Assembly (NCBI GenBank): GCA_018242365.1
Contig: JAFECB010000017.1
Location: 186,001 to 250,000 of the forward strand
DNA: 64,000 nt
Reading direction: 5' to 3'
From: Pseudomonadota bacterium
GTDB taxonomy: Bacteria; Pseudomonadota; Gammaproteobacteria; Xanthomonadales; Xanthomonadaceae
Shown: in pieces, positions 18,031 through 27,154 of the stretch
How the letters are laid out: each line of letters starts with the position of its first letter
Position numbering within the stretch: position 1 is the first letter of the stretch
Translations under genes and position numbers: made by a program
Notes under the pieces: model-generated
Databases searched by the model: none
What the model saw: the letters and a program-made list of their open reading frames with translations, nothing else
Told to the model about the DNA's origin: nothing

Positions 18031-18285
18031 ATGACCCGCAATCAACGCCTCCACCCGATGTTGGTGAGCGCGACCCTCGCCGCCATCCTGCTGACCGCGA
18101 TGCACGCCTTCGCGGCATCGGCGGAACCCGAATCGGCGGCGCGCTCCGGCACCAGTGCCGCCGTCGATGCCATTCCGACCACGAGCCCGGACGCCGCCAC
18201 ACGTCGGCCACCACGTCGCTTGTCCTCGCATCCGTTCCGGCATTCCCTGCGGATGCCGTTCTTCTCCTTCCAGCCGCTGGGGTGA
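18031..18285 (+). CDS. Small predicted secreted protein leading the GntR/ABC operon
   Basis: An 84-residue frame with a clear signal peptide (MLVSATLAAILLTAMHAFAA) and a Ser/Pro/Arg-rich mature part ending RMPFFSFQPLG. GAGGAG precedes the ATG. It stops 3 nt before the GntR gene and so is promoter-proximal in the operon. I recognise no family. It may be a small periplasmic or exported peptide connected with the ABC system, but this is inferred only from position. Confidence 0.65.
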   Translation: MTRNQRLHPMLVSATLAAILLTAMHAFAASAEPESAARSGTSAAVDAIPTTSPDAATRRPPRRLSSHPFRHSLRMPFFSFQPLG

Positions 18286-18288
18286 CCC

Positions 18289-18660
18289 ATGACCACCGTC
18301 GAATGGAGCGATGGCGCTCCGATCTATCGGCAACTCAAGGAACGCGTCGTGGCGATGATGCTCGACGGTCTGCTCAATCCCGGTGACGCCCTGCCCTCCG
18401 TGCGCCAGGTCGCCGCCGAATACCAACTCAACCCGATCACCGTCTCGCGCGCCTATCAGGAGCTCGCTGACGAGCAATTGGTGGAAAAGCGCCGCGGCCT
18501 CGGCATGTTCGTCACCGACGGCGCGACCAAGCGACTGCGCTCCAGCGAACGCGAGCGCTTCCTCAGCGAGGAATGGCCGCAGATCCAGGAACGCATCCAG
18601 CGGCTGGGCCTGTCCGTCGAAGAACTCCTTGATCCGAAACACAAGTGGGGGCCGAAATGA
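18289..18660 (+). CDS. GntR-family transcriptional regulator, YtrA subfamily
   Basis: A 123-residue protein with the GntR winged helix at the N-terminus (APIYRQLKERVVAMMLDGLL; LPSVRQVAAEYQLNPITVSRAYQEL; RGLGMFV) and a short helical C-terminus of about 50 residues. This is the compact YtrA type, which regulates ABC transporter operons. Its stop codon overlaps the start of the ATPase gene by 4 nt (ATGA). It probably represses the promoter at 17966-18005; the inducing signal is unknown. Confidence 0.9.
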   Translation: MTTVEWSDGAPIYRQLKERVVAMMLDGLLNPGDALPSVRQVAAEYQLNPITVSRAYQELADEQLVEKRRGLGMFVTDGATKRLRSSERERFLSEEWPQIQERIQRLGLSVEELLDPKHKWGPK

Positions 18661-19532
18661 GCACCAGCACCAACCCAGCCGTCGTCACCGCCAAGGGGCT
18701 GCGCAAGGCCTACAAGAACAGCCTTGCCCTCGACAACGCCGACTTCACCATCCCGACCGGCCGCATCGTCGGCCTGATCGGCCCGAACGGTGCCGGCAAG
18801 ACCACCGCACTCAAGGCCATCCTCGGCCTGATCCCGTTCGATGGTGATCTCAAGGTGCTGGGTAAGGACCCACGCACCGAACGCGACGCACTGATGAATG
18901 ACGTGTGCTTCATCGCCGACGTCGCCGTGTTGCCGCGCTGGATCACGGTCGATCAGGCCATCGAATTCGTGGCCGGCGTGCATCCGCGCTTCGATGCCGC
19001 CCGCTGCCGCGAATTCCTCAAGGGCACCCAGCTCAAGCCCAGGCAGAAAGTGCGCGAGATGTCCAAAGGCATGATCGTGCAACTGCACCTGGCCCTGGTC
19101 ATGGCGATCGATGCCAAGCTGCTGGTGCTGGACGAGCCGACCCTCGGCCTCGACATCCTCTACCGCAAGCAGTTCTACCAGCGCCTGCTGGAGGACTATT
19201 TCGACGAGGAGAAGACCATCCTCGTCACCACCCACCAGGTCGAGGAAATCGAACACATCCTCACCGACGTGATGTTCATCCAGCACGGCAAGGTGGTGCT
19301 CGATGCCGCCATGGACACGCTGGGCGAGCGCTATGCCGAGGTGCTGGTGGATGCAGACAAGCTCGATGCGGCGCGTGCGCTCAATCCCAAGGACGAGCGC
19401 AGCCTGCCGTTCGGCAAGACCGTGATGCTGTTCGACGGGGCCGACCCGGCCCGCTTGGCCGAACTGGGCGAAACCCGCACGCCGGGCCTCGCCGACCTGT
19501 TCGTCGCCACCATGAAAGGGAGTTACGCATGA
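18657..19532 (+). CDS. ABC transporter ATP-binding protein
   Basis: A 291-residue ATPase starting at the ATG that overlaps the GntR stop. Walker A is GPNGAGKTTAL and Walker B is LLVLDEPTLGLD, with the H-loop in ILVTTHQVEE. The signature region reads VREMSKGMIVQLHLALVMA, a diverged LSGGQ typical of YtrB-like exporters. A C-terminal domain of about 60 residues follows. It works with the permease encoded by the next gene, with which it overlaps by 4 nt. The substrate is not evident; YtrA-controlled systems elsewhere respond to cell-wall stress or antibiotics. Confidence 0.93.
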   Translation: MSTSTNPAVVTAKGLRKAYKNSLALDNADFTIPTGRIVGLIGPNGAGKTTALKAILGLIPFDGDLKVLGKDPRTERDALMNDVCFIADVAVLPRWITVDQAIEFVAGVHPRFDAARCREFLKGTQLKPRQKVREMSKGMIVQLHLALVMAIDAKLLVLDEPTLGLDILYRKQFYQRLLEDYFDEEKTILVTTHQVEEIEHILTDVMFIQHGKVVLDAAMDTLGERYAEVLVDADKLDAARALNPKDERSLPFGKTVMLFDGADPARLAELGETRTPGLADLFVATMKGSYA

Positions 19533-20572
19533 ACGCCGCCATCGACACCGCCGACCGTGCCCCGGCCCGTCCGGCCGTGACGCATTCCACCCACAAGCTC
19601 AAGCTCCTGCTCAAGCGCGAATTCTGGGAGCACAAGGGCGGCTTTTTCTGGGCACCGATCTGGGCCTCCGCCATCTCGCTGCTGTTCACCCTGATGGCGC
19701 TGGGCATGGCCGAATACGTGCTGCGCAGCCACAACGGTCTTCACATCAACGGCAAGACCACGATCAATGGCCTCGACCTCGGCGCGTTGACCTCGCAGAT
19801 GAGCGCCGAGGACATGGCACACCTGAGCCAGGGCATCACCATGAGCACCGCCACCGCGATGTTCTGGCCACTGCTGGTGCTGGGCTTCGTGGTGTTCTTC
19901 TACTGCCTTGGCAGCCTGTTCGACGAGCGCAAGGACCGCAGCGTGCTGTTCTGGAAATCGCTGCCGGTGTCCGACCGTGACACCGTGCTGTCGAAGCTCG
20001 CCAGCGCATTGCTGATCGCACCGGCCATTGCCACCGCCATCGGCATCGTGTGCATGGTGGCCTATCTGTTGCTGCTCAGCGTGTTCGTACTGATCCACGG
20101 CGCCAACCCGTTCACCCTGCTGTGGAGCCCCGGCAACCTGCTGGCCAATGCCGGCGTGGCGATCGCGGCGCTGCCGATCTACGCCCTGTGGGCACTGCCC
20201 AGCGTCGGTTGGCTGATGCTGTGCTCGGCCTGGGCCAAGAGCAAGCCGTTCCTGTGGGCGATCATGATTCCGGTGTTCACCGGCGTCCTCGTCAGCTGGT
20301 TCGACCTGATGAGTGTCTTCAACCTCGGCAGTAGCTGGATCTGGAAGAACGTGGTCGCGCATGTGCTGGGCGGCGTGTTCCCGGGCACCTGGCTGTTCGA
20401 AATGAATCCAACCATGTTGCAAACGCGAACCGACGCCTCACTCGACCATATGGCCGTCCTCAAAGGCATGTACTCGGTGATGGCCACGCCGCAACTGTGG
20501 GTTGGCGTGGTGGCCGGCATCGCCATGATCATCGCCGCCATCCGCCTGCGCCGCTGGCGCGACGAAGGTTGA
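19529..20572 (+). CDS. ABC-2 type transporter permease
   Basis: A 347-residue integral membrane protein starting at ATG 19529; the much longer open frame from 18905 overlaps the ATPase gene and is not real. At least six hydrophobic helices are visible, including FFWAPIWASAISLLFTLMAL, FWPLLVLGFVVFFYCLGSL, LIAPAIATAIGIVCMVAYLL and VGVVAGIAMIIAAI. The motif SLFDERKDRSVLFWKSLPVSD is typical of ABC-2 exporters of this group. It forms a transporter with the preceding ATPase. Confidence 0.9.
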   Translation: MNAAIDTADRAPARPAVTHSTHKLKLLLKREFWEHKGGFFWAPIWASAISLLFTLMALGMAEYVLRSHNGLHINGKTTINGLDLGALTSQMSAEDMAHLSQGITMSTATAMFWPLLVLGFVVFFYCLGSLFDERKDRSVLFWKSLPVSDRDTVLSKLASALLIAPAIATAIGIVCMVAYLLLLSVFVLIHGANPFTLLWSPGNLLANAGVAIAALPIYALWALPSVGWLMLCSAWAKSKPFLWAIMIPVFTGVLVSWFDLMSVFNLGSSWIWKNVVAHVLGGVFPGTWLFEMNPTMLQTRTDASLDHMAVLKGMYSVMATPQLWVGVVAGIAMIIAAIRLRRWRDEG

Positions 20573-20607
20573 TCCCGAACCCACTCCATTCTTCAGGAAG
20601 CGCCATC

Positions 20608-21288
20608 ATGAACCGTCATAGCATCCTCGCCCTCGCCCTGCTCGCCTCGATCAGCCTGAGTGCCTGCAGCCAACCTGCCTCGACGTCGGGTTCCAAGCCT
20701 GCCGCACAAGCCGGCCAACCAGGCAACCACAGTTTCATCGGTGAACAGGTGGATCGTGCAATGGACACCGCGCGCAAGGAATTGCGCGAGAAAAACCTGG
20801 TGCTGAACAACGGCGTCCACATCAACGTCAATGGCCACGAGGTCGAACGTCCCGGTGACAACCTGCCCAAGGCGGAAATCACCCCGCAAGGCGACCTGCT
20901 GATCGCCGGCAAGCCGGTGACGATCAACGCCGACCAACGCCAGCAACTGCTGACCTATCGCAACCAGATCATCGGCATCGCCGAAGCCGGGATGGCGATC
21001 GGCGCACAGGGCGCCGACATCGCCGGCAAGGCCCTGCAGGGCGTGGGCGAGGCGATCTTCGGTGGCGAACAGGGCCAGAAGAATTACGAGGCGCGGATGG
21101 AGGCCGAAGGAAAGAAGATCGAAGCGCAGGCCAAGACCCTGTGCACCCGCCTGCCACCGCTGCTGGCCACCCAGAACCAGTTGGCCGCCTCGCTACCCGA
21201 GTTCAAGCCCTACGCCAGCATGACCCAGACGGACATCGATGACTGCGGCAAGGAAGGCGAGCGCGGCGTGGCAGTGACCAGCGACTGA
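20608..21288 (+). CDS. DUF2884/YggN-like lipoprotein
   Basis: A 226-residue precursor starting at ATG 20608, with AGGA upstream. The signal peptide ends in a lipobox (ASISLSAC), so it is predicted to be a lipoprotein. The mature part resembles E. coli YggN (DUF2884): a beta segment GDLLIAGKPVTINADQRQQL, then a helical segment containing GAQGADIAGKALQGVGEAIF, and a late cysteine in CTRLPPLLATQNQL. Function is unknown. It lies 35 nt after the permease, probably in the same operon. Confidence 0.8.
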   Translation: MNRHSILALALLASISLSACSQPASTSGSKPAAQAGQPGNHSFIGEQVDRAMDTARKELREKNLVLNNGVHINVNGHEVERPGDNLPKAEITPQGDLLIAGKPVTINADQRQQLLTYRNQIIGIAEAGMAIGAQGADIAGKALQGVGEAIFGGEQGQKNYEARMEAEGKKIEAQAKTLCTRLPPLLATQNQLAASLPEFKPYASMTQTDIDDCGKEGERGVAVTSD

Positions 21289-21524
21289 AGCAAGGCGAGG
21301 AATCGCGGCACGGAACTGACGCAGGGATGCGTGGCGCAAGGACGCGCCGAACTTGCACCACGGGCCACGGGTTGGATTACCCGGTCAAGGAATCCTGGCT
21401 TCCGTGCAGGACGGGTACTGCCAGGCAGCTGCCATCGCATCGGCATCCATGCTTCAATCATGCCGCCCGACCATCCCGGGGTGGATGGCCGTTTGCAGAT
21501 CAACCAACGCGGGGGAAGCGCGTC

Positions 21525-21893
21525 ATGGCAAGCAGATTCATCCGTATCGCCGTCGCCTATCTGGTCATAGGCGGCACGCTCGGACTGTACATGGGGATCA
21601 CCAAGAATTTCGTGTTGATGCCTGTGCATGCGCACATTCTGTTGGCGGGTTGGCTGTCGCTGGCCATGGCCGGCGTCATCTACAAGCACTACCCGACGGC
21701 CAGCAGCACGCGGCTGGCGTCATGCCATTTCTGGCTGCACAACCTGGGGCTTCCGACCTTCATGATCGGGTTGGCCTACATGATGACGAACGGCCACGAA
21801 CTGCCGGGGGGCGTGCTGCCGATCGGTGCCACCGCCGTCCTGCTCGGTTTCTACTGTTTCGCGCTCAACGTCTGGCGCACGGTCAGGGATTGA
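21525..21893 (+). CDS. Small heme-copper-oxidase-like membrane protein
   Basis: A 122-residue protein starting at ATG 21525, preceded by GGGGGAAG. Four hydrophobic helices are visible: IAVAYLVIGGTLGLYMGI, HAHILLAGWLSLAMAGVIY, LGLPTFMIGLAYMM and LPIGATAVLLGFYCFALNVW. The MPVHAHILLAGW segment and a second histidine-bearing helix (CHFWLHNLG) resemble fragments of subunit I of heme-copper oxidases or NnrS. It is far too short to be a complete oxidase, so it may be a heme- or copper-binding accessory. The 236 bp upstream hold no recognisable gene. Confidence 0.75.
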   Translation: MASRFIRIAVAYLVIGGTLGLYMGITKNFVLMPVHAHILLAGWLSLAMAGVIYKHYPTASSTRLASCHFWLHNLGLPTFMIGLAYMMTNGHELPGGVLPIGATAVLLGFYCFALNVWRTVRD

Positions 21894-21918
21894 GCAAACA
21901 GCGATCCTGCGAACCGGA

Positions 21919-23223
21919 TCACTCCAGGCCGAAACCTGCGCCTCTGGCCAAGGTGTCGAAGCCGGGAAACGAGGTCGCCACATTGGCCACGTCGTGGATC
22001 TGCACGTCGCCCTCGGCAACCTGCGCCGCCACCGCGAATGCCATTGCGATGCGATGGTCGGCGTGGCTGTCCACGCTGCCACCGTGCAGCGGCGCTGGAT
22101 GGATCGTCGCGCCGTCCGGCGTTTCATCGACCCGGATGCCCAGCGCCCGCAAGCCTTCGGCCATTACCGCAATGCGGTCGGATTCCTTCACCCGCAACTC
22201 GGCCGCGCCACGCACCACGGTCGGCCCTTCGGCGCAGGCGGCGGCAATGAACAGTGCCGGGAATTCATCGATCATGTCCGCCACCAGCGCCTGCGGCACC
22301 TCGACCCCGCGCAGCTGTGCATGACGCACGCGCAAGTCGGCCACCGCCTCGCCACCGCAACGGCCGGCATGCGCCTCCTCGATGTCCGCGCCCATATGCC
22401 GCAACACGTGCAACAGGCCGGTGCGGCGGGGATTCAGCCCCACGGCCCGCAAGCAAAGATCGGAACCGGGCACGATGCTCGCCGCGACCAGGAAGAATGC
22501 CGCCGAGGAAAAATCCGCCGGCACCACCACGTCGGTCGCACGCAGCCGCTGGCCGCCGCGCAGGCGCGCATAGCCGGGTGAAAAATCGATATCGACATCG
22601 AGGGCCGCCAGCATGCGCTCGGTGTAATCGCGAGTCGGGTGTGGCTCGACCACCTCGGTTTCACCCTGCGCGTACAGGCCGGCCAGCAAGAGCGCCGATT
22701 TGACCTGCGCGCTGGCGACATCCAGCGCATGTCTGGCCCCATGCAAGTGCTGCCCGCCATGGATATGCAGCGGCGGCAAGCCGCCAGCAGCGGTGTCGAT
22801 CCGCGCACCCATCGTGGCCAACGGCTCAGTGACACGCCGCATCGGTCGTTTGCGCAGCGAGTCATCGCCGGTCAGGGTCGAATCGAAGCGCTGCGCAGCC
22901 AACAGGCCGGCCAGCAGGCGCATGCCGGTGCCGGCGTTGCCGCAGTCCAGCGCACCGTCAGGCGCATGCAATCCATCGATGCCGACACCATGCACGATCC
23001 GCCGCGAGGGCGATGGGGTTTCGATGCGTACACCCATCCGGGAGAAAATCGCCGCAGTTGCGCGTGTGTCCTCGCCTTCGAGGAACCCGTCGATGGTAGA
23101 CACCCCATCGGCCAGCGCCGCCAACATCACCGCACGATGCGAAATCGACTTGTCACCGGGAATGGCCAGTGTCCCGCGCAGCGGCGATCCAGTCCGTGCG
23201 CGCCAGTCCACCCGCGCGCTCAC
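21919..23223 (-). CDS. aroA: 3-phosphoshikimate 1-carboxyvinyltransferase (EPSP synthase)
   Basis: Catalyses the sixth step of the shikimate pathway, joining PEP to shikimate-3-phosphate. The 434-residue protein has GDKSISHRAVMLAALADG near the N-terminus, the PEP loop DCGNAGTGMRLLAG, DSLRKRPMRRV, DMIDEFPALFIAAACA and the late RVKESDRIAVM plus DHRIAMAFAVAA. It is the last gene of serC-pheA-hisC2-aroA; its start overlaps the hisC2 stop by 4 nt. Confidence 0.97.
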   Translation of the reverse strand: MSARVDWRARTGSPLRGTLAIPGDKSISHRAVMLAALADGVSTIDGFLEGEDTRATAAIFSRMGVRIETPSPSRRIVHGVGIDGLHAPDGALDCGNAGTGMRLLAGLLAAQRFDSTLTGDDSLRKRPMRRVTEPLATMGARIDTAAGGLPPLHIHGGQHLHGARHALDVASAQVKSALLLAGLYAQGETEVVEPHPTRDYTERMLAALDVDIDFSPGYARLRGGQRLRATDVVVPADFSSAAFFLVAASIVPGSDLCLRAVGLNPRRTGLLHVLRHMGADIEEAHAGRCGGEAVADLRVRHAQLRGVEVPQALVADMIDEFPALFIAAACAEGPTVVRGAAELRVKESDRIAVMAEGLRALGIRVDETPDGATIHPAPLHGGSVDSHADHRIAMAFAVAAQVAEGDVQIHDVANVATSFPGFDTLARGAGFGLE

Positions 23224-24335
23224 GCCATCACCTCATCCAATGCCACCAGCAGGCACGCGTTCTGCTCCGCCTTGCCCACGGTGATGCGCAGGCAATCGCC
23301 CAGGCCATACCCACCCATCGGGCGCAGGATCACGCCACGCTGCACCAGCGCGGCCTCGATCCGGGCAGTGGCCTCACCGAACTCCACCAGCAGAAAATTG
23401 GTCTGCGACGGCGATAGCCAACGCCCGCGTGCGCGCAGGGCGTCCGCCAGAAGTTGCCGTTGCCGCGCATTGGCGGCCACCGTGGCCTGCAAATGCGCCG
23501 TATCGGCCAACGCCGCTTCCGCCGCCGCCAACCCCAAGGCGTTGACGTTGAAGCTCTCGCGCACGCGCTCCATCACTGCGATGCAGTCCGGATGCGCAAT
23601 CGCATAGCCCACCCGCGCACCGGCCAGCGCATAGGCCTTGCTGAAGGTGCGGGTGACGATCAGATTGGGATGCGCGGCCAGCAGCCCCAGCGCACTGGCG
23701 TAGTCGTCGGCATCCGCCAATTCGGCATAGGCTTCGTCCACCACCACCAGCACATGCGCCGGCACCTGCGCAAGAAACGCCGCGAATGCCGTCGCCGAGT
23801 ACCAGGTCCCGGTGGGATTGTTCGGGTTGGCGAGATAGACCAGCTTGGTGCGCGGCGTGATCGCAGACAGCAGCGCATCCAGATCGTGCCCGCGCGGCAT
23901 CGCGTGGTCATGCGCCAGCGCCGGTGCGAGGCGCAAGGTCGCACCCGCCGCTTGCGCGGCCAGCGCATACACGGCAAATCCGAACTGCGATGCCACCACC
24001 TCGTCGCCCGCACCGGCGAACACCTGCGCGAACTGCATCAGCAGTTCGTGCGAGCCATTGCCCAGCAGCACCTGCGCAGGCTCAACGTCGTGCTTGACAG
24101 CCAAGGCACGCTTGAGATCACCGCCCAGCGGATCGGGATAGATGTGCAGACCTTCCAGTGCATCGATCACGGCCTGCCTGGCCTTTGGGCTGGCACCGTA
24201 GGGGTTCTCATTCGACCCGAGTTCAACCAGCGGCACCGGCGCGTGCTGGCGGCGCAACGCGACCAGATCGTGACCGGGATCGTAGGCACGCAGGCCACGG
24301 ACCCCCGCCTGCGCGAGCGCAACGAAGTCGATCAC
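23220..24335 (-). CDS. hisC2: Histidinol-phosphate aminotransferase family protein, second paralogue
   Basis: A PLP-dependent class I/II aminotransferase of 371 residues. Motifs: ELGSNENPYGASP, LANPNNPTGTWYS, VVVDEAYAELAD and the PLP lysine in TRTFSKAYALAGARVGY. A different HisC sits in the histidine operon of this window, so this copy, embedded among aromatic amino-acid genes, more likely transaminates prephenate or aromatic keto acids. That is inference from context. Starts and stops overlap by 4 nt with pheA and aroA. Confidence 0.9.
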   Translation of the reverse strand: MIDFVALAQAGVRGLRAYDPGHDLVALRRQHAPVPLVELGSNENPYGASPKARQAVIDALEGLHIYPDPLGGDLKRALAVKHDVEPAQVLLGNGSHELLMQFAQVFAGAGDEVVASQFGFAVYALAAQAAGATLRLAPALAHDHAMPRGHDLDALLSAITPRTKLVYLANPNNPTGTWYSATAFAAFLAQVPAHVLVVVDEAYAELADADDYASALGLLAAHPNLIVTRTFSKAYALAGARVGYAIAHPDCIAVMERVRESFNVNALGLAAAEAALADTAHLQATVAANARQRQLLADALRARGRWLSPSQTNFLLVEFGEATARIEAALVQRGVILRPMGGYGLGDCLRITVGKAEQNACLLVALDEVMA

Positions 24336-25501
24336 GTGATCGCCACCGGGTAGGAGCCAAGCACCCGCACCTCATCGCCCAACCCACCGATCTCCTCGAG
24401 CGCGTCCTTGAGCGGCGCTTCATCGCAATGGCCGGCCACGTCGATGAAGAAAGCGTATTGCCATTTGTGACCGTGCTCCGGACGCGATTCGATCCGGTTC
24501 ATGCTGATGCCACGCCGCGCCAGCGGTTCCAGCACGCCGTACAGCGCGCCGGGGCGGTCACGGATGAACACCAGCAGCGAGGTGCGGTCGTTGCCGGACG
24601 GCGGGAACGGCTGGCGACCGATGACCAGGAAGCGGGTGGTGTTGTCGCTGCGATCCTCGATCGGGCCAGCGATCTTTTTCAATCCGTACACCAGCGCGGC
24701 CGATTCACCAGCAATCGCCGCGGCGTCGTCGGAATTACGCGCACGGCGTGCGCCTTCGGCATTGCTGGCCACCGGCAGTTTTTCGACGCGCGGCAGGTTG
24801 GTGCGCAGCCAGCCTGCCGTCTGCGCCAGTGCCTGCGGGTGGCCGAAGATGCGCTCGACATCCTCGATGTGGCCGCTGCGCGACAGCAGGTATTGGTGCA
24901 CGCGCAACTCGACCTCGCCGCAGATGCGCAGCGGCGAGGTCAGGAACATGTCCAAGGTCACCTGGATCGTGCCCTGCCCGGAATTTTCCACCGGCACAAC
25001 GCCGAAATCGGCATGCCCTGCCGCCACTTCCTGGAACACTTCCTCGATGCTGGCAAGCGGCAGGCCATGCGCGGAATGGCCGAAATGCTTGTGCACCGCC
25101 TGCTGGCTGAAGGTGCCTTCCGGGCCGAGGTAGCCGATCTTCAGCGGCTCCTGCTGGGCGAGGCAGGCCGACATCACCTCGCGGAACAGCCGCACCAGGA
25201 CGTCGTCCGAGAGCGGGCCTGCATTGCGATCCACCACCCGCCGCAGCACCTGCGCCTCGCGCTCGGGGCGGTAGTAATCCACCGCCGCCGCCAGCTTGCC
25301 CTTGGCCTTGCCGACCTGGTGCGCCCAGCGCGCACGCTCGGCGATCAGGCTCTGGATCTGTTGGTCGATGCCGTCGATCTGCGCACGCACCTGGGAAAGA
25401 TCGGGCTTGCCTTCGAGCCCGGACGATGCAGCATCCGCTGCCGCTTTCGCCTTGCTCCTTGCCTTCGGCTTCCGCGTGTTGTCGGTGGATTGCTTAGCCA
25501 T
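24332..25501 (-). CDS. pheA: Bifunctional chorismate mutase/prephenate dehydratase
   Basis: Makes prephenate and then phenylpyruvate for phenylalanine synthesis. From ATG 25501 it has 389 residues. A basic N-terminal tail (about 1-30) precedes the AroQ chorismate mutase domain ([20 protein letters not shown]). The prephenate dehydratase domain follows ([40 protein letters not shown]), and then an ACT domain with the feedback motif [10 protein letters not shown]. Phenylalanine inhibition is therefore expected. The start overlaps the serC stop by 8 nt, which favours this start over the upstream one. Confidence 0.96.
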   Translation of the reverse strand: MAKQSTDNTRKPKARSKAKAAADAASSGLEGKPDLSQVRAQIDGIDQQIQSLIAERARWAHQVGKAKGKLAAAVDYYRPEREAQVLRRVVDRNAGPLSDDVLVRLFREVMSACLAQQEPLKIGYLGPEGTFSQQAVHKHFGHSAHGLPLASIEEVFQEVAAGHADFGVVPVENSGQGTIQVTLDMFLTSPLRICGEVELRVHQYLLSRSGHIEDVERIFGHPQALAQTAGWLRTNLPRVEKLPVASNAEGARRARNSDDAAAIAGESAALVYGLKKIAGPIEDRSDNTTRFLVIGRQPFPPSGNDRTSLLVFIRDRPGALYGVLEPLARRGISMNRIESRPEHGHKWQYAFFIDVAGHCDEAPLKDALEEIGGLGDEVRVLGSYPVAIT

Positions 25502-26579
25502 GACGCGTCTGGAACTCCTGCATGAAATCGACCAAGGCCTGCACGCCGGCTTCCGGCATGGCGTTGTAGAGCGAAGCACGCATGCCGCCGAGCACGCGAT
25601 GGCCTTTCAGCGCCAGCAATCCGGCCTGCCTGGCCTCGGCCAGGAACACCGTATCCAGCGCCGGATCGTGCAGGAAGAACGGCACGTTCATGCGTGACCT
25701 TGCCGAGGCCACCACCTCGTTGCGGTAATAGCCACCGGAGCCGTCGATGGCGGCATACAGCAGCGCGGCCTTGCGCGCATTGCGGCGGGCGAACTCCTCG
25801 ACGCCACCTTCATCGAGCATCCACTTCACGGTCAGGCCGAGCACGTACCAATTCCAGCTCGGCGGGGTATTGAGCATCGATTCCGAGGCGGCCTGCGCGC
25901 GATAGTCGAGGATCGGTGCCCGCGGCTGGCCGTCGCGTTGCAGAAGGTCGCGGCGCACGATCAGCACGGTGATGCCGACGGGCCCGAGGTTCTTCTGCGC
26001 ACCGGCGTAGATCGCCCCGAACTTCGTGACGTCCAGCGGCTCGGACGCGATGGAGGAACTGAAGTCGGCGATCAGCGGCGCGTTGCCGGACTCCGGGATA
26101 TCGCGCCACTCCACGCCGTGGATGGTTTCATTGGCAGTGACGTGGACATAGGCAGCATCGGCGGAAAGCCGCCACTGTGCGCGTCCTGGCAGGTCATGGA
26201 AACCGCCGGCCTCGCTGCTGGCCGCGATCCGCGCATCCACGCAAGGCGCAGCCTGCTTGAGCGCGGTCTTGCCCCAGTGGCCGCTGACCACATAATCGGC
26301 GGCCTGACCCGGTGCCGCAAAATTGAGCGGCAGCAGTGCCTGCACGGTGGTGGCACCGCCGGCGGTGAAGATCACCGCGTAGTCGTCGGGGATCGACAGC
26401 AGCCTGCGCAGGTCGGCTTCGGCCTGACGGGCCACCGCGAGGAAATCCGCACCGCGATGGCTGATTTCAAGGATCGAGGCGCCGCAGCCGTCGAACTCCA
26501 GCATGGTGGCCTGCGCCTGCCGCAACACCGACTCCGGCAGCATGGAAGGGCCAGGACTGAAGTTGAAGTCGCGCGACAT
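25494..26579 (-). CDS. serC: Phosphoserine aminotransferase
   Basis: Converts 3-phosphohydroxypyruvate to phosphoserine, and serves in pyridoxal phosphate synthesis. The 361-residue protein opens with [17 protein letters not shown], has [17 protein letters not shown], the glycine loop [10 protein letters not shown] and the PLP lysine in [12 protein letters not shown]. It is the first gene of a serC-pheA-hisC2-aroA operon, an arrangement shared with other gammaproteobacteria. Confidence 0.97.
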   Translation of the reverse strand: MSRDFNFSPGPSMLPESVLRQAQATMLEFDGCGASILEISHRGADFLAVARQAEADLRRLLSIPDDYAVIFTAGGATTVQALLPLNFAAPGQAADYVVSGHWGKTALKQAAPCVDARIAASSEAGGFHDLPGRAQWRLSADAAYVHVTANETIHGVEWRDIPESGNAPLIADFSSSIASEPLDVTKFGAIYAGAQKNLGPVGITVLIVRRDLLQRDGQPRAPILDYRAQAASESMLNTPPSWNWYVLGLTVKWMLDEGGVEEFARRNARKAALLYAAIDGSGGYYRNEVVASARSRMNVPFFLHDPALDTVFLAEARQAGLLALKGHRVLGGMRASLYNAMPEAGVQALVDFMQEFQTRHG

Positions 26580-26700
26580 CGGGGCGGTTCCGAGCGGAGG
26601 AAGCGTCGAGTATGCCGCAGTGCAGCACGATTGCGTCAGCCCTCACCCTGAAAACCGTCCATGACGCTTTGGCATCACGGAACAACCCAGCCGGCAAGCT

Positions 26701-26973
26701 TCAGAAGCGTTCGTCCAGCACGCGCTGGATCTCGGCCTCGATCTTGTCCTTGAACATCGCCGCGAGGAAGCCGAGCTTGGCTTGCACGGTCAATGCCGCC
26801 TTGCCGAGTTCGATCGTGCCATCCACGCCGGGACGGGAAAAATTCAGCACGTCGCCCTGCCACGCATAATCAATGCCGAACCTCTCGGCCAGCGTTTTCG
26901 CAAGCTCCTCCGCAACCTTGCGTGCCTCGCTTGGGGCGAGGGCGTGGGCGTGCCTGATTTCGATGCGCGACAT
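26701..26973 (-). CDS. Polyhydroxyalkanoic acid system family protein
   Basis: A 90-residue protein of the PHA_gran_rgn family: MSRIEIRHAHALAPSEARKV, then FGIDYAWQGDVLNFSRPGVDGTIEL and a C-terminal helix ending IQRVLDERF. Members occur beside PHA-granule genes; their exact role is unknown. Its position at the head of a block with phasin, lipase and acyl-CoA-binding genes supports a lipid-granule link. It is divergent from the FHA gene. Confidence 0.85.
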   Translation of the reverse strand: MSRIEIRHAHALAPSEARKVAEELAKTLAERFGIDYAWQGDVLNFSRPGVDGTIELGKAALTVQAKLGFLAAMFKDKIEAEIQRVLDERF

Positions 26974-27154
26974 GCGGGCTCACTGGGTCAAGGAAACGTG
27001 CGGGATCAATCGAGCAGCCAGCCACCGACTGTCGCATCGAATGCTAACAGGCCCAAGGCAGGTGATGCAGGTCCGGCGTCGGCCGGGTTGCCGACGGTCC
27101 AGACGCCGTCTCGCCCGCACGCAGCGGCGTCCCGACCTGCTAGATTGCGCGGCA

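Noticed and set aside
18905-19528. Upstream extension of the ABC permease frame
   Set aside because: It lies out of frame inside the ATPase gene and encodes Arg/His-rich nonsense; the ATGA overlap at 19529 is the true start.
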